Source: DATAOG01 sp963753685 (GTDB lineage: Bacteria; Pseudomonadota; Alphaproteobacteria; Geminicoccales; Geminicoccaceae). Taken from it: a stretch of 64,000 nucleotides of DNA. The stretch lies in the NCBI GenBank assembly GCA_963753685.1, contig CAVWDE010000005.1:62001-126000 (forward strand). Reading direction: 5' to 3'. The first letter of the stretch is position 1. Every line of letters starts with the position of its first letter. Below are positions 1 to 8,969 of the stretch, in pieces. The notes beneath the pieces are model-generated. The model was not told where the DNA came from and searched no databases. It saw only the letters and a program-made list of their open reading frames with translations. The translations under genes and the position numbers were made by a program.

Positions 1-804
1 CCGTTGTACATCTTCTGCGGCCGGCATCTGCTGGCGGCCAAGCTCCGGCGCTCGAACATCGCTGCGTCAGCGGGTGCTGTCGACGAGGTCGAGCGCCTCG
101 TCGGCCAGATCCGCGAGAGCTGGCCGCGGGTGAAGATCGTGCTGCGGGCCGATTCGGGCTTTGCCCGGGACGAGTTGATGACCTGGTGTGAAGCGCACGG
201 CGTCGATTACCTCTTCGGCCTCGCCCGCAACGACCGTCTGGTCGGCGCGCTTACCGAAGATCTTGCCGCGGCGGCGGCCGAGAGTCTGGCCCGAGGTGGC
301 CCCGCGCGGCGCTTCGCCGATTTCGCCTGGCGCACGCTCGACAGCTGGAGCCGCGCGCGGCGCGTGGTCGCCAAGGCCGAGCACCTGCCCAAGGGCTCGA
401 ACCCGCGCTTCGTCGTGACCTCGCTGCCGGCAGGCGAGAGCCTCGCCCGCACCCTCTACGAGGACGTCTACTGCGCCCGCGGCGAGGTCGAGAACCGCAT
501 CAAAGAGCAGCAGCTCGACCTGTTCGCCGGTCGCACCTCAGCGGCGACCATGCGTGCCAACCAGCTCCGGCTCTGGTTCGCGTCCTTCGCCTACGTCCTG
601 ATCGAGGCGCTCAGGCGGATCGGGCTCCGGTTCACCCAGTTCGCCACCGCCACCTGCGGCACCATCCGCCTCAAGCTCTTGAAGATCGGTGCCCAGGTCC
701 GCCGCAGCGTGCGCCGGATCAAGGTCGCGATGGCCTCGGCCTGCCCGTTCCAGACCGAGTCCCACCTCGCCTACCTCTACCTGAAGCGCGCCGCCGCCTT
801 CTGA
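1..804 (+). CDS. IS1380-family transposase, 3' part (cut by window edge)
   Basis: C-terminal 260 or so residues of a DDE transposase of the IS1380 family, which moves its own element. The recognisable block is RADSGFARDELMTWC (about residues 49-63), where the Asp is a catalytic DDE residue; further on, the stretch around ENRIKEQQLDLFAGRTS (about residues 161-177) carries the late acidic region typical of the family. The start lies off the window, so it is unknown whether the element is whole. A GAGAAATnCGGGCTAG motif at 951-968, also seen at 2969-2986, probably marks the element's right end. The codon use matches the host. Family assignment is by motif recognition. Confidence 0.8.
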   Translation, partial: PLYIFCGRHLLAAKLRRSNIAASAGAVDEVERLVGQIRESWPRVKIVLRADSGFARDELMTWCEAHGVDYLFGLARNDRLVGALTEDLAAAAAESLARGGPARRFADFAWRTLDSWSRARRVVAKAEHLPKGSNPRFVVTSLPAGESLARTLYEDVYCARGEVENRIKEQQLDLFAGRTSAATMRANQLRLWFASFAYVLIEALRRIGLRFTQFATATCGTIRLKLLKIGAQVRRSVRRIKVAMASACPFQTESHLAYLYLKRAAAF

Positions 805-1241
805 CCGCCCCTGCCAACCTTTCGCGCCCCGCTCGCGAGCCGCTGTGGCACGCCCAAAATTCGGCTCGGCCACCGATCTCGAGCCCCAACCGCCAACCGC
901 GCGACGCTCCTCACTGCGACTTGCCCAACCGCCAGCCGCACCTATCCGCTGTGAGAAATCCGGGCTAGCTCCTCGCCAACCCCAGGTCTCGCCCGAAGCA
1001 CTCCCTCATACCGCCGAACGTATTCGGGGATCAGGGGCTCTCCCACCGACCTCGACCTCGCCGCCTGATCCATCCCACCACGTCCGCTCGGTGCCTGCGC
1101 CGCCCAATTTCAATCAACTCGCGACACAACTCATATCATGCTCTACTCTCGATGAGATCATCAGGATTGAGAATGGACCTCTGGCCCATCACGCTCTGGG
1201 CACCGCGTGTGCCGCCAAGGTCCTTCAGAGGGAGGGCAGGC
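805..1241. other. Noncoding stretch with IS1380 right-end motif
   Basis: No convincing gene. It holds the tail of the IS1380 element, with the end-like motif GTGAGAAATCCGGGCTAG at 951-968. A near copy (GCGAGAAATGCGGGCTAG) sits at 2969-2986, so both probably derive from terminal repeats of related elements. The remaining 270 bases are CT-rich and end at the ribosome binding site of the oxidoreductase gene (GAGGGAGGGCAGG, 1229-1241). Confidence 0.5.
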
Positions 1242-2678
1242 ATGCGCTATGACTATATTATCATCGGCTCCGGGGCCGGCGGCGCGGCCGCTGCTTGGCG
1301 GCTGGCGCGAACCGGGCGGCGTATCCTGATCCTGGAAAAAGGCGGCAAGCTACCCACCGACGGTAGCACGCTCGACGCCGACCGCGTCATCCGCCAGACG
1401 GCATTCACCAGCAGGGAGGTTTGGCTTACCCCCCGCGGCGGTCCGCTGACGCTCAAGGAATACTTCAATGTCGGCGGCAAGACCAAGTGGTCGGGTGCCG
1501 CGCAGGTTCGTTTTCAACGGCACGAGTTCGATGCCGACCCCGACTACCACTGCCGTGCATGGCCAGTCTGCTATGACGAATTCGAGGGCTACTACGCCGA
1601 GGCCGAGAACTTGCTGGGCGTACGGTCGTTCGACGTCGAGCCCGCGCTGCGCCGCATCCTGGATGGGCTTCTTAAGCTCGACTGCGCATGGGAGCACCAT
1701 CCGCTTCCGCTCAGCCTGGCACCGGAGATTGTGAACTATCCCGAGGAGGCGCGCCGCTTCGATGGCGGCTTTGCATCGCCGCGGGGACTGAAGTCGGACG
1801 CCGAAGTCGCCTTCCTCGACCGGCTCAAGGGGCACAGCCACGTGGAGATCATCTGCGACAAGGAGGTGGTAGCGCTGGAGCCTGCGGCCGGCAATCCGAA
1901 GAGCATCGGCACGGTCACTTGTGCAGACGGCTCGAGCTACGGGGCGGCGACCGTGCTGCTCGCTGCGGGCGCCCTTCACTCGCCCCGGCTGCTCCAACGC
2001 TACGTGCGGCGCCACGGCGGGTCAGTCGTCTCGCCATGGTCCGAGCAGATCGGCCGCAACTACAAACGCCATGTGAATTCGGTCGTCCTGGCTGTATCGG
2101 CCCGTCCGATAACCGACATGTTGCGTAAGACGGTGGTGCTGCTTCACCCGTCCTGCCCGCACAGTAGCGTCCAGACGCTCGGCTGGATGGACGGTGAGGT
2201 TCTGCGAGCCCGTCTGCCGGGCTTGGTTTCGCAGACACTCGCGAATTCAATTGGCTCCCGCACCTACGGCTTTTGGCTGAGCACCGAAGACGGGTCCTCT
2301 CCCGAGAACCGGGTGATCGCCGCCGACGGCGAGGGGTATCCGACGCTGGACTACGATGCGGCCCGGCTGCCCGAGGCCACGGCCGAGCACTTGCGCCTGT
2401 GGCGGATGATGCGCAGACAACTGCTGCGGCTCGGTTTCGTCGCCTTGATCAGGAGGAGCCCGATCGAGAATCACGCGTACGCCTGCGGCACTCTGGTCAC
2501 CGGCGACGATCCCGACACATCGGTGGTGGCAGGCGATGGGCGCGTGCACACGCTCGACAACCTCTACGTGGTCGATGCCAGCGCCCTGCCGCGGTCTGGT
2601 CGGGTCAACCCAGGCCTGACCGTCTATGCCTGGGGTCTGCGGGTCGCCGACCTTCTGAGCCGCAACGGTCAGGGCTAG
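1242..2678 (+). CDS. GMC-family FAD-dependent oxidoreductase
   Basis: Predicted soluble flavoenzyme of the glucose-methanol-choline superfamily that oxidises an alcohol or sugar; the substrate cannot be told. The N-terminus MRYDYIIIGSGAGG is the Rossmann dinucleotide fold that binds FAD (GxGxxG at residues 9-14), followed by the LILEKGG strand end. The C-terminal part has the family's NLYVVDASALPRSGRVNPGL segment just before the end. Length is 478 residues, close to family size. The ATG at 1242 is chosen over an upstream ATG (1152) because GAGGGAGGGCAGG lies just before it and FAD-binding folds normally start a few residues into the protein. The stop codon TAG is part of a CTAG at 2675-2678, where an IS481-type left end begins, so the original C-terminus could have been different. 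No electron-acceptor subunit lies next to it. Confidence 0.85.
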   Translation: MRYDYIIIGSGAGGAAAAWRLARTGRRILILEKGGKLPTDGSTLDADRVIRQTAFTSREVWLTPRGGPLTLKEYFNVGGKTKWSGAAQVRFQRHEFDADPDYHCRAWPVCYDEFEGYYAEAENLLGVRSFDVEPALRRILDGLLKLDCAWEHHPLPLSLAPEIVNYPEEARRFDGGFASPRGLKSDAEVAFLDRLKGHSHVEIICDKEVVALEPAAGNPKSIGTVTCADGSSYGAATVLLAAGALHSPRLLQRYVRRHGGSVVSPWSEQIGRNYKRHVNSVVLAVSARPITDMLRKTVVLLHPSCPHSSVQTLGWMDGEVLRARLPGLVSQTLANSIGSRTYGFWLSTEDGSSPENRVIAADGEGYPTLDYDAARLPEATAEHLRLWRMMRRQLLRLGFVALIRRSPIENHAYACGTLVTGDDPDTSVVAGDGRVHTLDNLYVVDASALPRSGRVNPGLTVYAWGLRVADLLSRNGQG

Positions 2679-2940
2679 CTGTGGTTGCTACGAAGGTTGT
2701 TCATCCGGGCGGGCCCGGTCAGGCTGTCGGTTGCGACACTGTCAGCCCTGATCGGGAGAGCGCCCGGATGAACATGCACAAGAATGCGCGTTTGACGCCG
2801 CAAGGTCGACTCCTGCTGGTGCAGCGGGCCACGGACCAGGGCTGGACATGGTCTCGGCTCAGCCGATCGGCGGAACGTCGCGACGGTCGCCAGGCGCGCC
2901 GGGCCCTGCTCAGCCGGGCTCCACGATCCGGCTCTTCGCC
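2679..2940 (+). mobile_element. IS481-family element, left-end fragment
   Basis: The left end (CTGTGGTTGCTACGAAGG onward) matches the terminal repeats of the complete IS481 element at 49129-50155 and also abuts a CTAG (2675-2678). An ATG at 2768 opens MNMHKNARLTPQGRLLLVQR, nearly the same as the start of the complete transposase (MNVHKHARMTVHGRLLLVQR). The reading then degenerates and stops within about 60 codons; the catalytic core is absent. This is a dead fragment fused to IS1380 remnants. Confidence 0.75.
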
Positions 2941-3023
2941 TCGCACACGCTCAAACCAACTACTGGCTGCGAGAAATGCGGGCTAGGGTGTCAGCGGTCG
3001 GGTGCAACGGGCGAGCCGGGGTG

Positions 3024-3310
3024 ATGAGCCAGACGCTGTTGCCGTTCGAGCTGGATCAGCGGGCCGAGAGTGGGGCATTGACCGCCCATGGCGGGGTGCT
3101 GCTGCTGATCGAGGTGTTTCGGACCAGTGGTGTTGCGGCGATGCTGGCTGCGGGCGTGGTGATCAAGCGGCGCAAGCGGGTCTGGCGCCGGCCGTGGTGG
3201 TGGAAGGGCCGTTCGCGCTACGGGCGGCGGGCGGCGGGCGTTGCGAGGGTCTGACGGCGCTGCGCGAGGACGCGACCGACCACGGTATGCTCCCGCGCCT
3301 TTGCGAATCT
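3024..3310 (+). pseudogene. IS1380-family transposase, 5' fragment
   Basis: The ATG at 3024 opens MSQTLLPFELDQ followed by LTAHGGVLLLIEVFR, the N-terminal signature of IS1380 transposases. The frame stops at 3254, and a neighbouring frame continues with GLTALREDATDHGMLPRL to about 3300, which fits the next conserved block after an internal deletion. The catalytic domain is missing. An IS1380-type end motif lies just upstream (2969-2986). The fragment ends directly before a glycosyltransferase gene. Confidence 0.6.
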
Positions 3311-3317
3311 CGGGCAA

Positions 3318-4427
3318 ATGAAAAACGCTGTCGCACTTAATGGCCGCTTCAGCGGCACACCGCAGCCAACAGGCACGCAAACGGCGGCGTTTGGACTTTT
3401 CGATGCGATCGTCCGCTCGCCAGATCGCGCGATTTCGCTGGTCGTTTTTGCCGACCCAAACTTTCCCGGCGTGAACGAATGGACGGCCTTTCAGAGCGTC
3501 CGCCTTGTCCCGGTTCCATTGCAACGCTGGTCGCGCGGGCGGGCTCAGATATGGGAGCAAATCCAGTTGCCGCACCTCTGTAAAAAGTGGAACTGCACCG
3601 TCGCGCATCATCCGATTAACACGAGTCCCGCACGCAACCTCGGGGTGAAGCAGGTCGTAACACTGCATGATCTAAATTTTTACAATCATCCCGAGTGGTA
3701 CACCCGGAGCTTTCGGCTGGTTTACGCAGTGACGGCGGTGGCTGGCCTGCGCAAGGCCGAACGCGTGGTCGCCATTTCTGACTACGTTCGCGACCACGCG
3801 GAAAAAGACCTCGGAATCGCGCCAGACCGGCTGCGTCGAATTTATAACGGCGTGAAGTTTACGGCGGTGGAAGCATCGTCCGCGCGCAGCGACGTTCCAT
3901 ACTTGCTCTGCGTGGGCTCTTTGCAACCGCACAAAAACCTGCCTCGGCTGATCAAGGCATTCGTTCAAGTCAAAGCCGCGATCCCCAGCCTGGAACTCTG
4001 GGTGGTCGGCCGTCCGCAACCGAGCTTCAGCGAAATGCCGGAGTTGCACGCGCTACTGCAAACCCCGGGCGTGAAGGTGCTCGGTTACTTGAGCGATGCG
4101 GAGTTACGCGTCGCCTACGCGAACGCGCTCGTTTTCTGTTATCCGTCACTCGAAGAGGGATTCGGATTGCCGATGCTCGAAGCAATGATAGCCGGGGCAC
4201 CCGTGGTGACTTCCAATTGCTCTTGCCTTCCGGAGATCGCCGGCCCGGCAGCGGAACTCATCAATCCTTTTTCCGAAGACGCCATCGCGCGCGGCGTGCG
4301 CAAAATCGTCGATCTCACTCCTGACCAACGTGCGCAATGGATTCGGCGAGGTCGAAGCTGGGCGACAAAGTTCTCCTGGTCGAGTGCTGCGCGCGAATAC
4401 CTGAACATCTACGCCAATCTCTTGTAG
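3318..4427 (+). CDS. Glycosyltransferase, GT4 (GT-B fold)
   Basis: Retaining glycosyltransferase expected to add a sugar from a nucleotide sugar to a growing surface polysaccharide, in the cytoplasm. The 369-residue product has an N-terminal acceptor domain with the LHDLNFYNHPEWY segment, then the linker and C-terminal donor domain: VGSLQPHKNLPRLIKAF (about residues 199-215) and the EEGFGLPMLEAM signature (about 278-289) containing the acidic EX7E pair. Composition differs from its neighbours: more AT-ending codons (aaa, gaa, aat, ttt) than the genes around it, suggesting transfer from a different source. It begins eight bases after IS1380 debris, so the native upstream region is lost. The ATG at 3318 has no strong ribosome binding site. 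Confidence 0.85.
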   Translation: MKNAVALNGRFSGTPQPTGTQTAAFGLFDAIVRSPDRAISLVVFADPNFPGVNEWTAFQSVRLVPVPLQRWSRGRAQIWEQIQLPHLCKKWNCTVAHHPINTSPARNLGVKQVVTLHDLNFYNHPEWYTRSFRLVYAVTAVAGLRKAERVVAISDYVRDHAEKDLGIAPDRLRRIYNGVKFTAVEASSARSDVPYLLCVGSLQPHKNLPRLIKAFVQVKAAIPSLELWVVGRPQPSFSEMPELHALLQTPGVKVLGYLSDAELRVAYANALVFCYPSLEEGFGLPMLEAMIAGAPVVTSNCSCLPEIAGPAAELINPFSEDAIARGVRKIVDLTPDQRAQWIRRGRSWATKFSWSSAAREYLNIYANLL

Positions 4428-4643
4428 TGAACCAGATCTAATATTGTCAGCAGCGGTGTTGCGCGCGAACAGCGCACACTCAGCACCTGTGGTACAGAGC
4501 GCGCGCCGAGTTGTCAGGGCAAAGCTGGGTGTCGTCGACCGCGAAGTCGTCGAAGTAGATGGCGCCTTAGATGTGCCCGGTCTGCTCGGTGCGCAGTTTC
4601 ACCCCACAGGTTAATCGGTCGGCTTCGAACATGCTGTGTACGA
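4428..4643 (-). other. Intergenic, faint coding relic
   Basis: Between the convergent glycosyltransferase and the FG-GAP gene. Read on the minus strand from about 4625 to 4500 it gives a short stretch with GAIYFDDFAVDD preceded by a TAA. This looks like a scrap of a secreted carbohydrate-active protein, but it is too short to assign. Confidence 0.25.
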
Positions 4644-7076
4644 CTACTGGCCGTCGTTGCGCCAGACGTGGAGATCTGCTTTGTAGAAGTAGGCGATGCT
4701 GACGATGTCTTTCTTGCCGTCGCCGTTGAGGTCGACCGCGATCGCGCCGTTGTGACTTTCCTTACCACTCGAGACCGTATGCGCTGTGAAGGACGCGCCG
4801 TTGCTATTGTTCTCGAATACGATGACGCGCATGGGGCTGAATATCTCTCCAATGATGATTTCAGGCCGCCCGTCGCCGTTGATGTCCGTGACGGAGAGGC
4901 TGTCGATCTCCGCATAGCCGCTGCCGATCTTGTGCTTTGTCCAGCTGTCGCCGGCTGCAGCGGGCTGCTCGAACCAGTACACGCCCGCCTTGCGGTTTTC
5001 TTCCACGGCGGCGATGTCGAGACGGCCGTCTCCGTTGAAATCGGCAACGCCGATATTTTTTACGGATGCCGCATCGGTATTGCCAATCTTGTGCGCCGCC
5101 CATCTGCCGCCGCCGTTGCCTGGATTTTTGTACCAATAGACGCCGGTCACGCCGTTTCCCTCGCCGGCGGCGACATCAATGTTGCCGTCACCGTCGATAT
5201 CGCCGAGCCCAAGCCCTTTTTGCTCATCGTGGGTGGTCGAGGTGATCTTCACGTGGGGCCAGTTGCGGTTCGTCTGGAAATCGGATGGTACCTGGAAGAG
5301 GTAGTCGCCGCCACCCGCTGTCACGACGAAGTCGGGCTTGGGGTTGCTTGACACGAGATGGGCGGCGCGCATGGTGCGACCGTCGCCATGTCCGGTCTTT
5401 GGTAGATCGTCCGCAATCTTATACGACGTCCACGATCTGCCGTTCGCGTCGGTTGCGTGCAGCCAATAGACGTTCGGAAGCGCTTCCGCGATGATGTCGT
5501 TCGCCTTGCCGTCGCCATCGACGTCGATCAGAAGATGCGCATCCGCCGCCTGCGGCAAGGTTGTGCGCGTCCACGTGCCGTCCATTCCTCGGCCCGGATT
5601 CATATAGAAATATTTGCCGGAGACGATGTCCACAAACCCATCCTGGTTGAGATCGGCGAACCCGAGGCCAAAGTAGCCGCCGGTCGGACCTCCCGCCCTG
5701 CTCGCGTCGGCATGGATGTAATGCCAGCTGTCGAGCCCGATGCAGCAGGCAATTGTGCTCGACGTCGTGCCGCCGGTGGTGCCGGTCGTCGTGCCGCCGC
5801 AATGACTCCCGGGCCCGACCTTCGGTGGCAGTTGCGACATATTCTCAAACCATTTCACCGCGCCTTTATCGGGCGAACCGCTGTTCCAGTTGGTGCCGAA
5901 AATATCGAGGTCGCAGTCGCCGCCGATGTCGCCGACGCGGAGGTTGTGGATGCCGGAGGTGTCGATGACCTGGGTTTCCCACGCATCGCCCTTGCAGTCC
6001 TTATTGTACGACACGGCGATGCGGTGTTGCGACGATTGGTGCATTTCGCCCCACACCGCGTCGAGGCAGCCGTCGCCGTCCATATCGCGGAACTTGAACG
6101 TGTGCACATAGGAGACGCCTGTGATGATAGTGTGCTTTTTCCAGCTCGGCTGCTCGTACCACACCATCGAGCAGTTCGCGCTTTCGGAGCAGGTGATGCC
6201 GATATCGGTCTTGCCGTCATTGTTGACGTCGCCGGCGGCCATGCCGGTCATCGCGGGCCAGCCGCCGTCGATCTCATGGGTCTTCCAGGACGTTCCCTTG
6301 CCGTCCGCATTTTCGAACCAGCGGACGCCGTTGCCGCCGGAGCCGATGTCGAGATCGCCGTCGCTGTCGAAATCGCCGACAATGGTCCCTTCCTGTCCCG
6401 GGGATCCGATCGATACCTTCTGGAAGCTCGCGCCGTGGTTCTGGTTGAGGAAGAGGCCGGTGCCGCCCATGCGCGCTATGACATCGAGCTGTCCGTCGCC
6501 GTTGAAATCGCCTTTTTCGACGTCGTGCGAGCCCTGGGCGCCGATGTGATGCTCCGGCCATGTGCCGGTCGCGTCGCCGCCCGGGTTCTCGTACCAAAAC
6601 ATGTCGTTGCCGATGTTGCCGTCGGGTGTTTTTGGGATGATGACATCGATCCGGCCGTCGCCGTTGATATCGCCCACCTGCATGTCCGTCGAATAGCGGC
6701 CGCTGGAGCGAATGGGGTGTCTCGTCCAATTCGGCCACTCATACCACCAGAGGCCATCGCCGCCGGCGCTGCACACGACGACATCATTTTTCCCATCGCC
6801 GTTGAAATCGGCGATGTCTTTGCAGTGCGAGTTGGACGGTTGAGTGGTCGAATTGATGACATGCTTCGTAAAGGATGCCTGGGAAAATGCCGTATCGTTC
6901 GAGACACACCAATAGAAACCGATCGCCATCCCGACAATAATGAAGGGCGCGAAGCGGTCGAATTGCTGCGGGTCACGTAGACTTGTCTTCGACAACGGCG
7001 CCGCGCGCGCTGACCTCGACGACCGCCACGAAAACTTTCGAAGCGCCACTGTGATTACGGCGATGACCGGTCTCAT
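4644..7076 (-). CDS. Secreted FG-GAP/VCBS repeat protein
   Basis: Large (810-residue) protein built almost entirely of FG-GAP/VCBS-type repeats, which fold into beta-propellers and bind calcium. I count about thirteen calcium-loop motifs of the DxDGDGxxD type (for example DFNGDGKND, DINGDGRID, DFDSDGDLD, DIDGDGNID, DLNGDGKKD), each followed by a WYEN/WFE-like strand. A Ser/Thr/Gly-rich linker (TTTGTTGGTTSST) near residue 435 separates two propeller blocks. A hydrophobic stretch around residues 43-57 (FAPFIIVGMAIGFYW) is the probable signal or anchor; the true start may be near 6932 rather than 7076. No catalytic domain is seen. Its place beside the polysaccharide genes suggests a cell-surface or extracellular sugar-binding or adhesion role, which is inference. 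Confidence 0.75.
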   Translation of the reverse strand: MRPVIAVITVALRKFSWRSSRSARAAPLSKTSLRDPQQFDRFAPFIIVGMAIGFYWCVSNDTAFSQASFTKHVINSTTQPSNSHCKDIADFNGDGKNDVVVCSAGGDGLWWYEWPNWTRHPIRSSGRYSTDMQVGDINGDGRIDVIIPKTPDGNIGNDMFWYENPGGDATGTWPEHHIGAQGSHDVEKGDFNGDGQLDVIARMGGTGLFLNQNHGASFQKVSIGSPGQEGTIVGDFDSDGDLDIGSGGNGVRWFENADGKGTSWKTHEIDGGWPAMTGMAAGDVNNDGKTDIGITCSESANCSMVWYEQPSWKKHTIITGVSYVHTFKFRDMDGDGCLDAVWGEMHQSSQHRIAVSYNKDCKGDAWETQVIDTSGIHNLRVGDIGGDCDLDIFGTNWNSGSPDKGAVKWFENMSQLPPKVGPGSHCGGTTTGTTGGTTSSTIACCIGLDSWHYIHADASRAGGPTGGYFGLGFADLNQDGFVDIVSGKYFYMNPGRGMDGTWTRTTLPQAADAHLLIDVDGDGKANDIIAEALPNVYWLHATDANGRSWTSYKIADDLPKTGHGDGRTMRAAHLVSSNPKPDFVVTAGGGDYLFQVPSDFQTNRNWPHVKITSTTHDEQKGLGLGDIDGDGNIDVAAGEGNGVTGVYWYKNPGNGGGRWAAHKIGNTDAASVKNIGVADFNGDGRLDIAAVEENRKAGVYWFEQPAAAGDSWTKHKIGSGYAEIDSLSVTDINGDGRPEIIIGEIFSPMRVIVFENNSNGASFTAHTVSSGKESHNGAIAVDLNGDGKKDIVSIAYFYKADLHVWRNDGQ

Positions 7077-7514
7077 ATCAAGCTGCCTTTTGCAGAAATG
7101 AGCAGATCCTGCTCACCAGGCAGGTAGTCCAGGATCCGGAAGACCGCGCCGAACATGCGGATCACCTCCCTCCGTGTCCGGAAAACGACCCAGCCCCAGC
7201 CGCCCAGCTGAGTCGAATACGATGCTCTGATCTGGCGGGCCATCCTGACCAAGATTTCCCAGGTGTGCCCCGCGCCGTGGCCAGGAGCAGCCCTGTATTG
7301 GAGTAGGATTGCGATCCACCGTGAGGCCTCCTTCGATTTGATCCGACATTCGCCGGAAGCCAGCGGCTGAGGGTCGAGTTTGGACCCCTGCGGTGCGGCC
7401 GGCAACCCCTTGCGCGTCGGAATGTATGGAGCGCGTGAGTTGGCCGGTTTTAGCTTGGTAGCGCGCATCGCGATCACAAAGCTGCTCGACGGCCGCGGTC
7501 CGAAGACATTTGCC
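7077..7514 (-). other. No recognised gene; possible degraded coding stretch
   Basis: About 440 bases between two minus-strand genes. Two overlapping minus frames (about 7349-7113 and 7340-7080) alternate in plausibility, for example WEILVRMARQIRASYSTQLG followed by a hydrophobic-basic stretch. This would fit a frameshifted C-terminal glycosyltransferase tail, but no family motif can be read. Listed as unexplained. Confidence 0.3.
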
Positions 7515-8603
7515 TCAGTGATCTTCCTCCCGCTCGCCGAGGCGATCCCGATGCTCGGCCAAGGCCAGCCCGCTGGCCGTGGCCGCGCTCCGGCAAGTCG
7601 CTCGCGGGGCGGCTCGAGCCTCGAGCACGGAGCGCTCGAGCAGCTTCGCGCGGGGGATCTCGAGCCGCACCCGGGTCCGTCCGGTTGCGAAGTGGACGAG
7701 AGGACGCGCCGCGCGGCGCCACCATGAGCCCCGCTCCGGCAGCAGGCGCCGCCTCGTCGCTTCGGCATCGGAGATGGCGTCTCGGATGAAGAAGGGCGGA
7801 TGGATCAGGGGAAACTGCATCGCCTCGGTCGGTCGATCGCAGAAGTCGGCGATGAAAGTGGTATTGGTGGCGTCCGCCCCGAACCCGATGTTGTCGATCA
7901 GATTGACGTTCGGTGTCAGCGCCAACGTCTGCTCCAGCCAACAGCTCAGGATGTAGGGATAGTCCCAGGCATTCAGTTCGCCCCGATACACCCGTTCGAA
8001 GCGGATCGCCCAAAACTTGGCCATCCGCTCATTACCACAAAGGTCGATCAGCCAGCCGTTGTCTCGGACTTCCGGCCACAACCGCATCGACATGTCGGCC
8101 CTCTGCCAGCTGCGGCGCCAGGTCGCCCAACCGTGCAGCGCATGGAAGTTCGAGGCGTAGTAGCTCCAGCGGTTTCGGGCTTTGCCCATCAGAAAGTTGC
8201 TGCCGCAGATCGTGCCGATCCGCTCATCGTCCTGGTACCGATCCAGCAGTTCTTGACAGAACCGGAAGAAGGACGGATGCGGGACGCAGTCGTCTTCGAG
8301 CACAATCGCCCGGTCGACCTGCTCGAACACCCAGTCGAGCCCGCTCGCGATCCGGCGCCCGGCGCCTAGATTGACGGCAGAAAAATCGGTGCGGACATCG
8401 CAGGCCCAATCGATGCGCTCGATCAAGGCACGCGTCTGGGCGCATCTGCTCACGTCCTCCGGCCGCTCGGCACGCGGACCGTCGGCGATCACGAACAGCT
8501 GCCGCGGCCGGGCCGACGTGATCGCGTCCAGAACCGCCCGCGCATGCTCCGACCGATTGAAGATGATGAAGACGACGGGTGGCTCGAGCCGCGACTCACG
8601 CAT
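7515..8603 (-). CDS. Glycosyltransferase-like protein (HlpA/GT2-type nucleotide-sugar transferase)
   Basis: Predicted cytoplasmic sugar transferase of a GT-A-fold family often named hemolytic protein HlpA-like. The N-terminus has PPVVFIIFNRSEHARAVLDA and RPRQLFVIADGPR, the family's opening strands; VFEQVDRAIVLEDDCVPHPSFF (written here as VFEQVD + RAIVLEDDC) supplies the DxD-like acidic motif around residues 90-105; GWATWRRSWQRAD follows near residue 155. Length is 362 residues, slightly long. The last 50 residues are Ala/Arg-rich and unlike the family, so the C-terminus is probably altered. It belongs to the minus-strand polysaccharide gene set. Confidence 0.7.
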   Translation of the reverse strand: MRESRLEPPVVFIIFNRSEHARAVLDAITSARPRQLFVIADGPRAERPEDVSRCAQTRALIERIDWACDVRTDFSAVNLGAGRRIASGLDWVFEQVDRAIVLEDDCVPHPSFFRFCQELLDRYQDDERIGTICGSNFLMGKARNRWSYYASNFHALHGWATWRRSWQRADMSMRLWPEVRDNGWLIDLCGNERMAKFWAIRFERVYRGELNAWDYPYILSCWLEQTLALTPNVNLIDNIGFGADATNTTFIADFCDRPTEAMQFPLIHPPFFIRDAISDAEATRRRLLPERGSWWRRAARPLVHFATGRTRVRLEIPRAKLLERSVLEARAAPRATCRSAATASGLALAEHRDRLGEREEDH

Positions 8604-8812
8604 TTGGACCTCGACCTGCCGTCACTGACGGTCCAGGAACCCGCCGCCACGGTTGCCCCCTGGACCGGCCGCGGCCGCGGCTCGACCGGCGCGATATCGA
8701 CGAGATTGCAGCCGTGCTCCAGGAGCGCCCGGCGCATCGAGAAGGCGCAGTCCGACCCGGTCGTGGGATCTCGGGGGGGCCACAGGCTGCAGAAGCCGAC
8801 CCTCGGGCCCAT
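8600..8812 (-). pseudogene. Glycosyltransferase N-terminal remnant
   Basis: From an ATG at 8812 the minus strand reads MGPRVGFCSLWPP, then SMRRALLEHGCNLVDIAP, the typical first strand and helix of a GT4 acceptor domain. After about 50 residues the reading degenerates and runs into the next glycosyltransferase start at 8603. It is a 5' relic of a further sugar transferase lost from the cluster. The remaining sequence to 8969 holds nothing recognisable. Confidence 0.5.
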
Positions 8813-8969
8813 GGCCCCGGCCGGCGCGATGCGATGAGGGTGGCTGGCCGCACCACCACGGACCGCTCGAGCGGGTCATGCGCGAGGGAGCGCGTGCGCA
8901 GCAGTATGGACGGGGACGCGCGCGCGTATACGAGGTCTTCGAGATTCGGTTGCCTCACCGTCATCGCGG

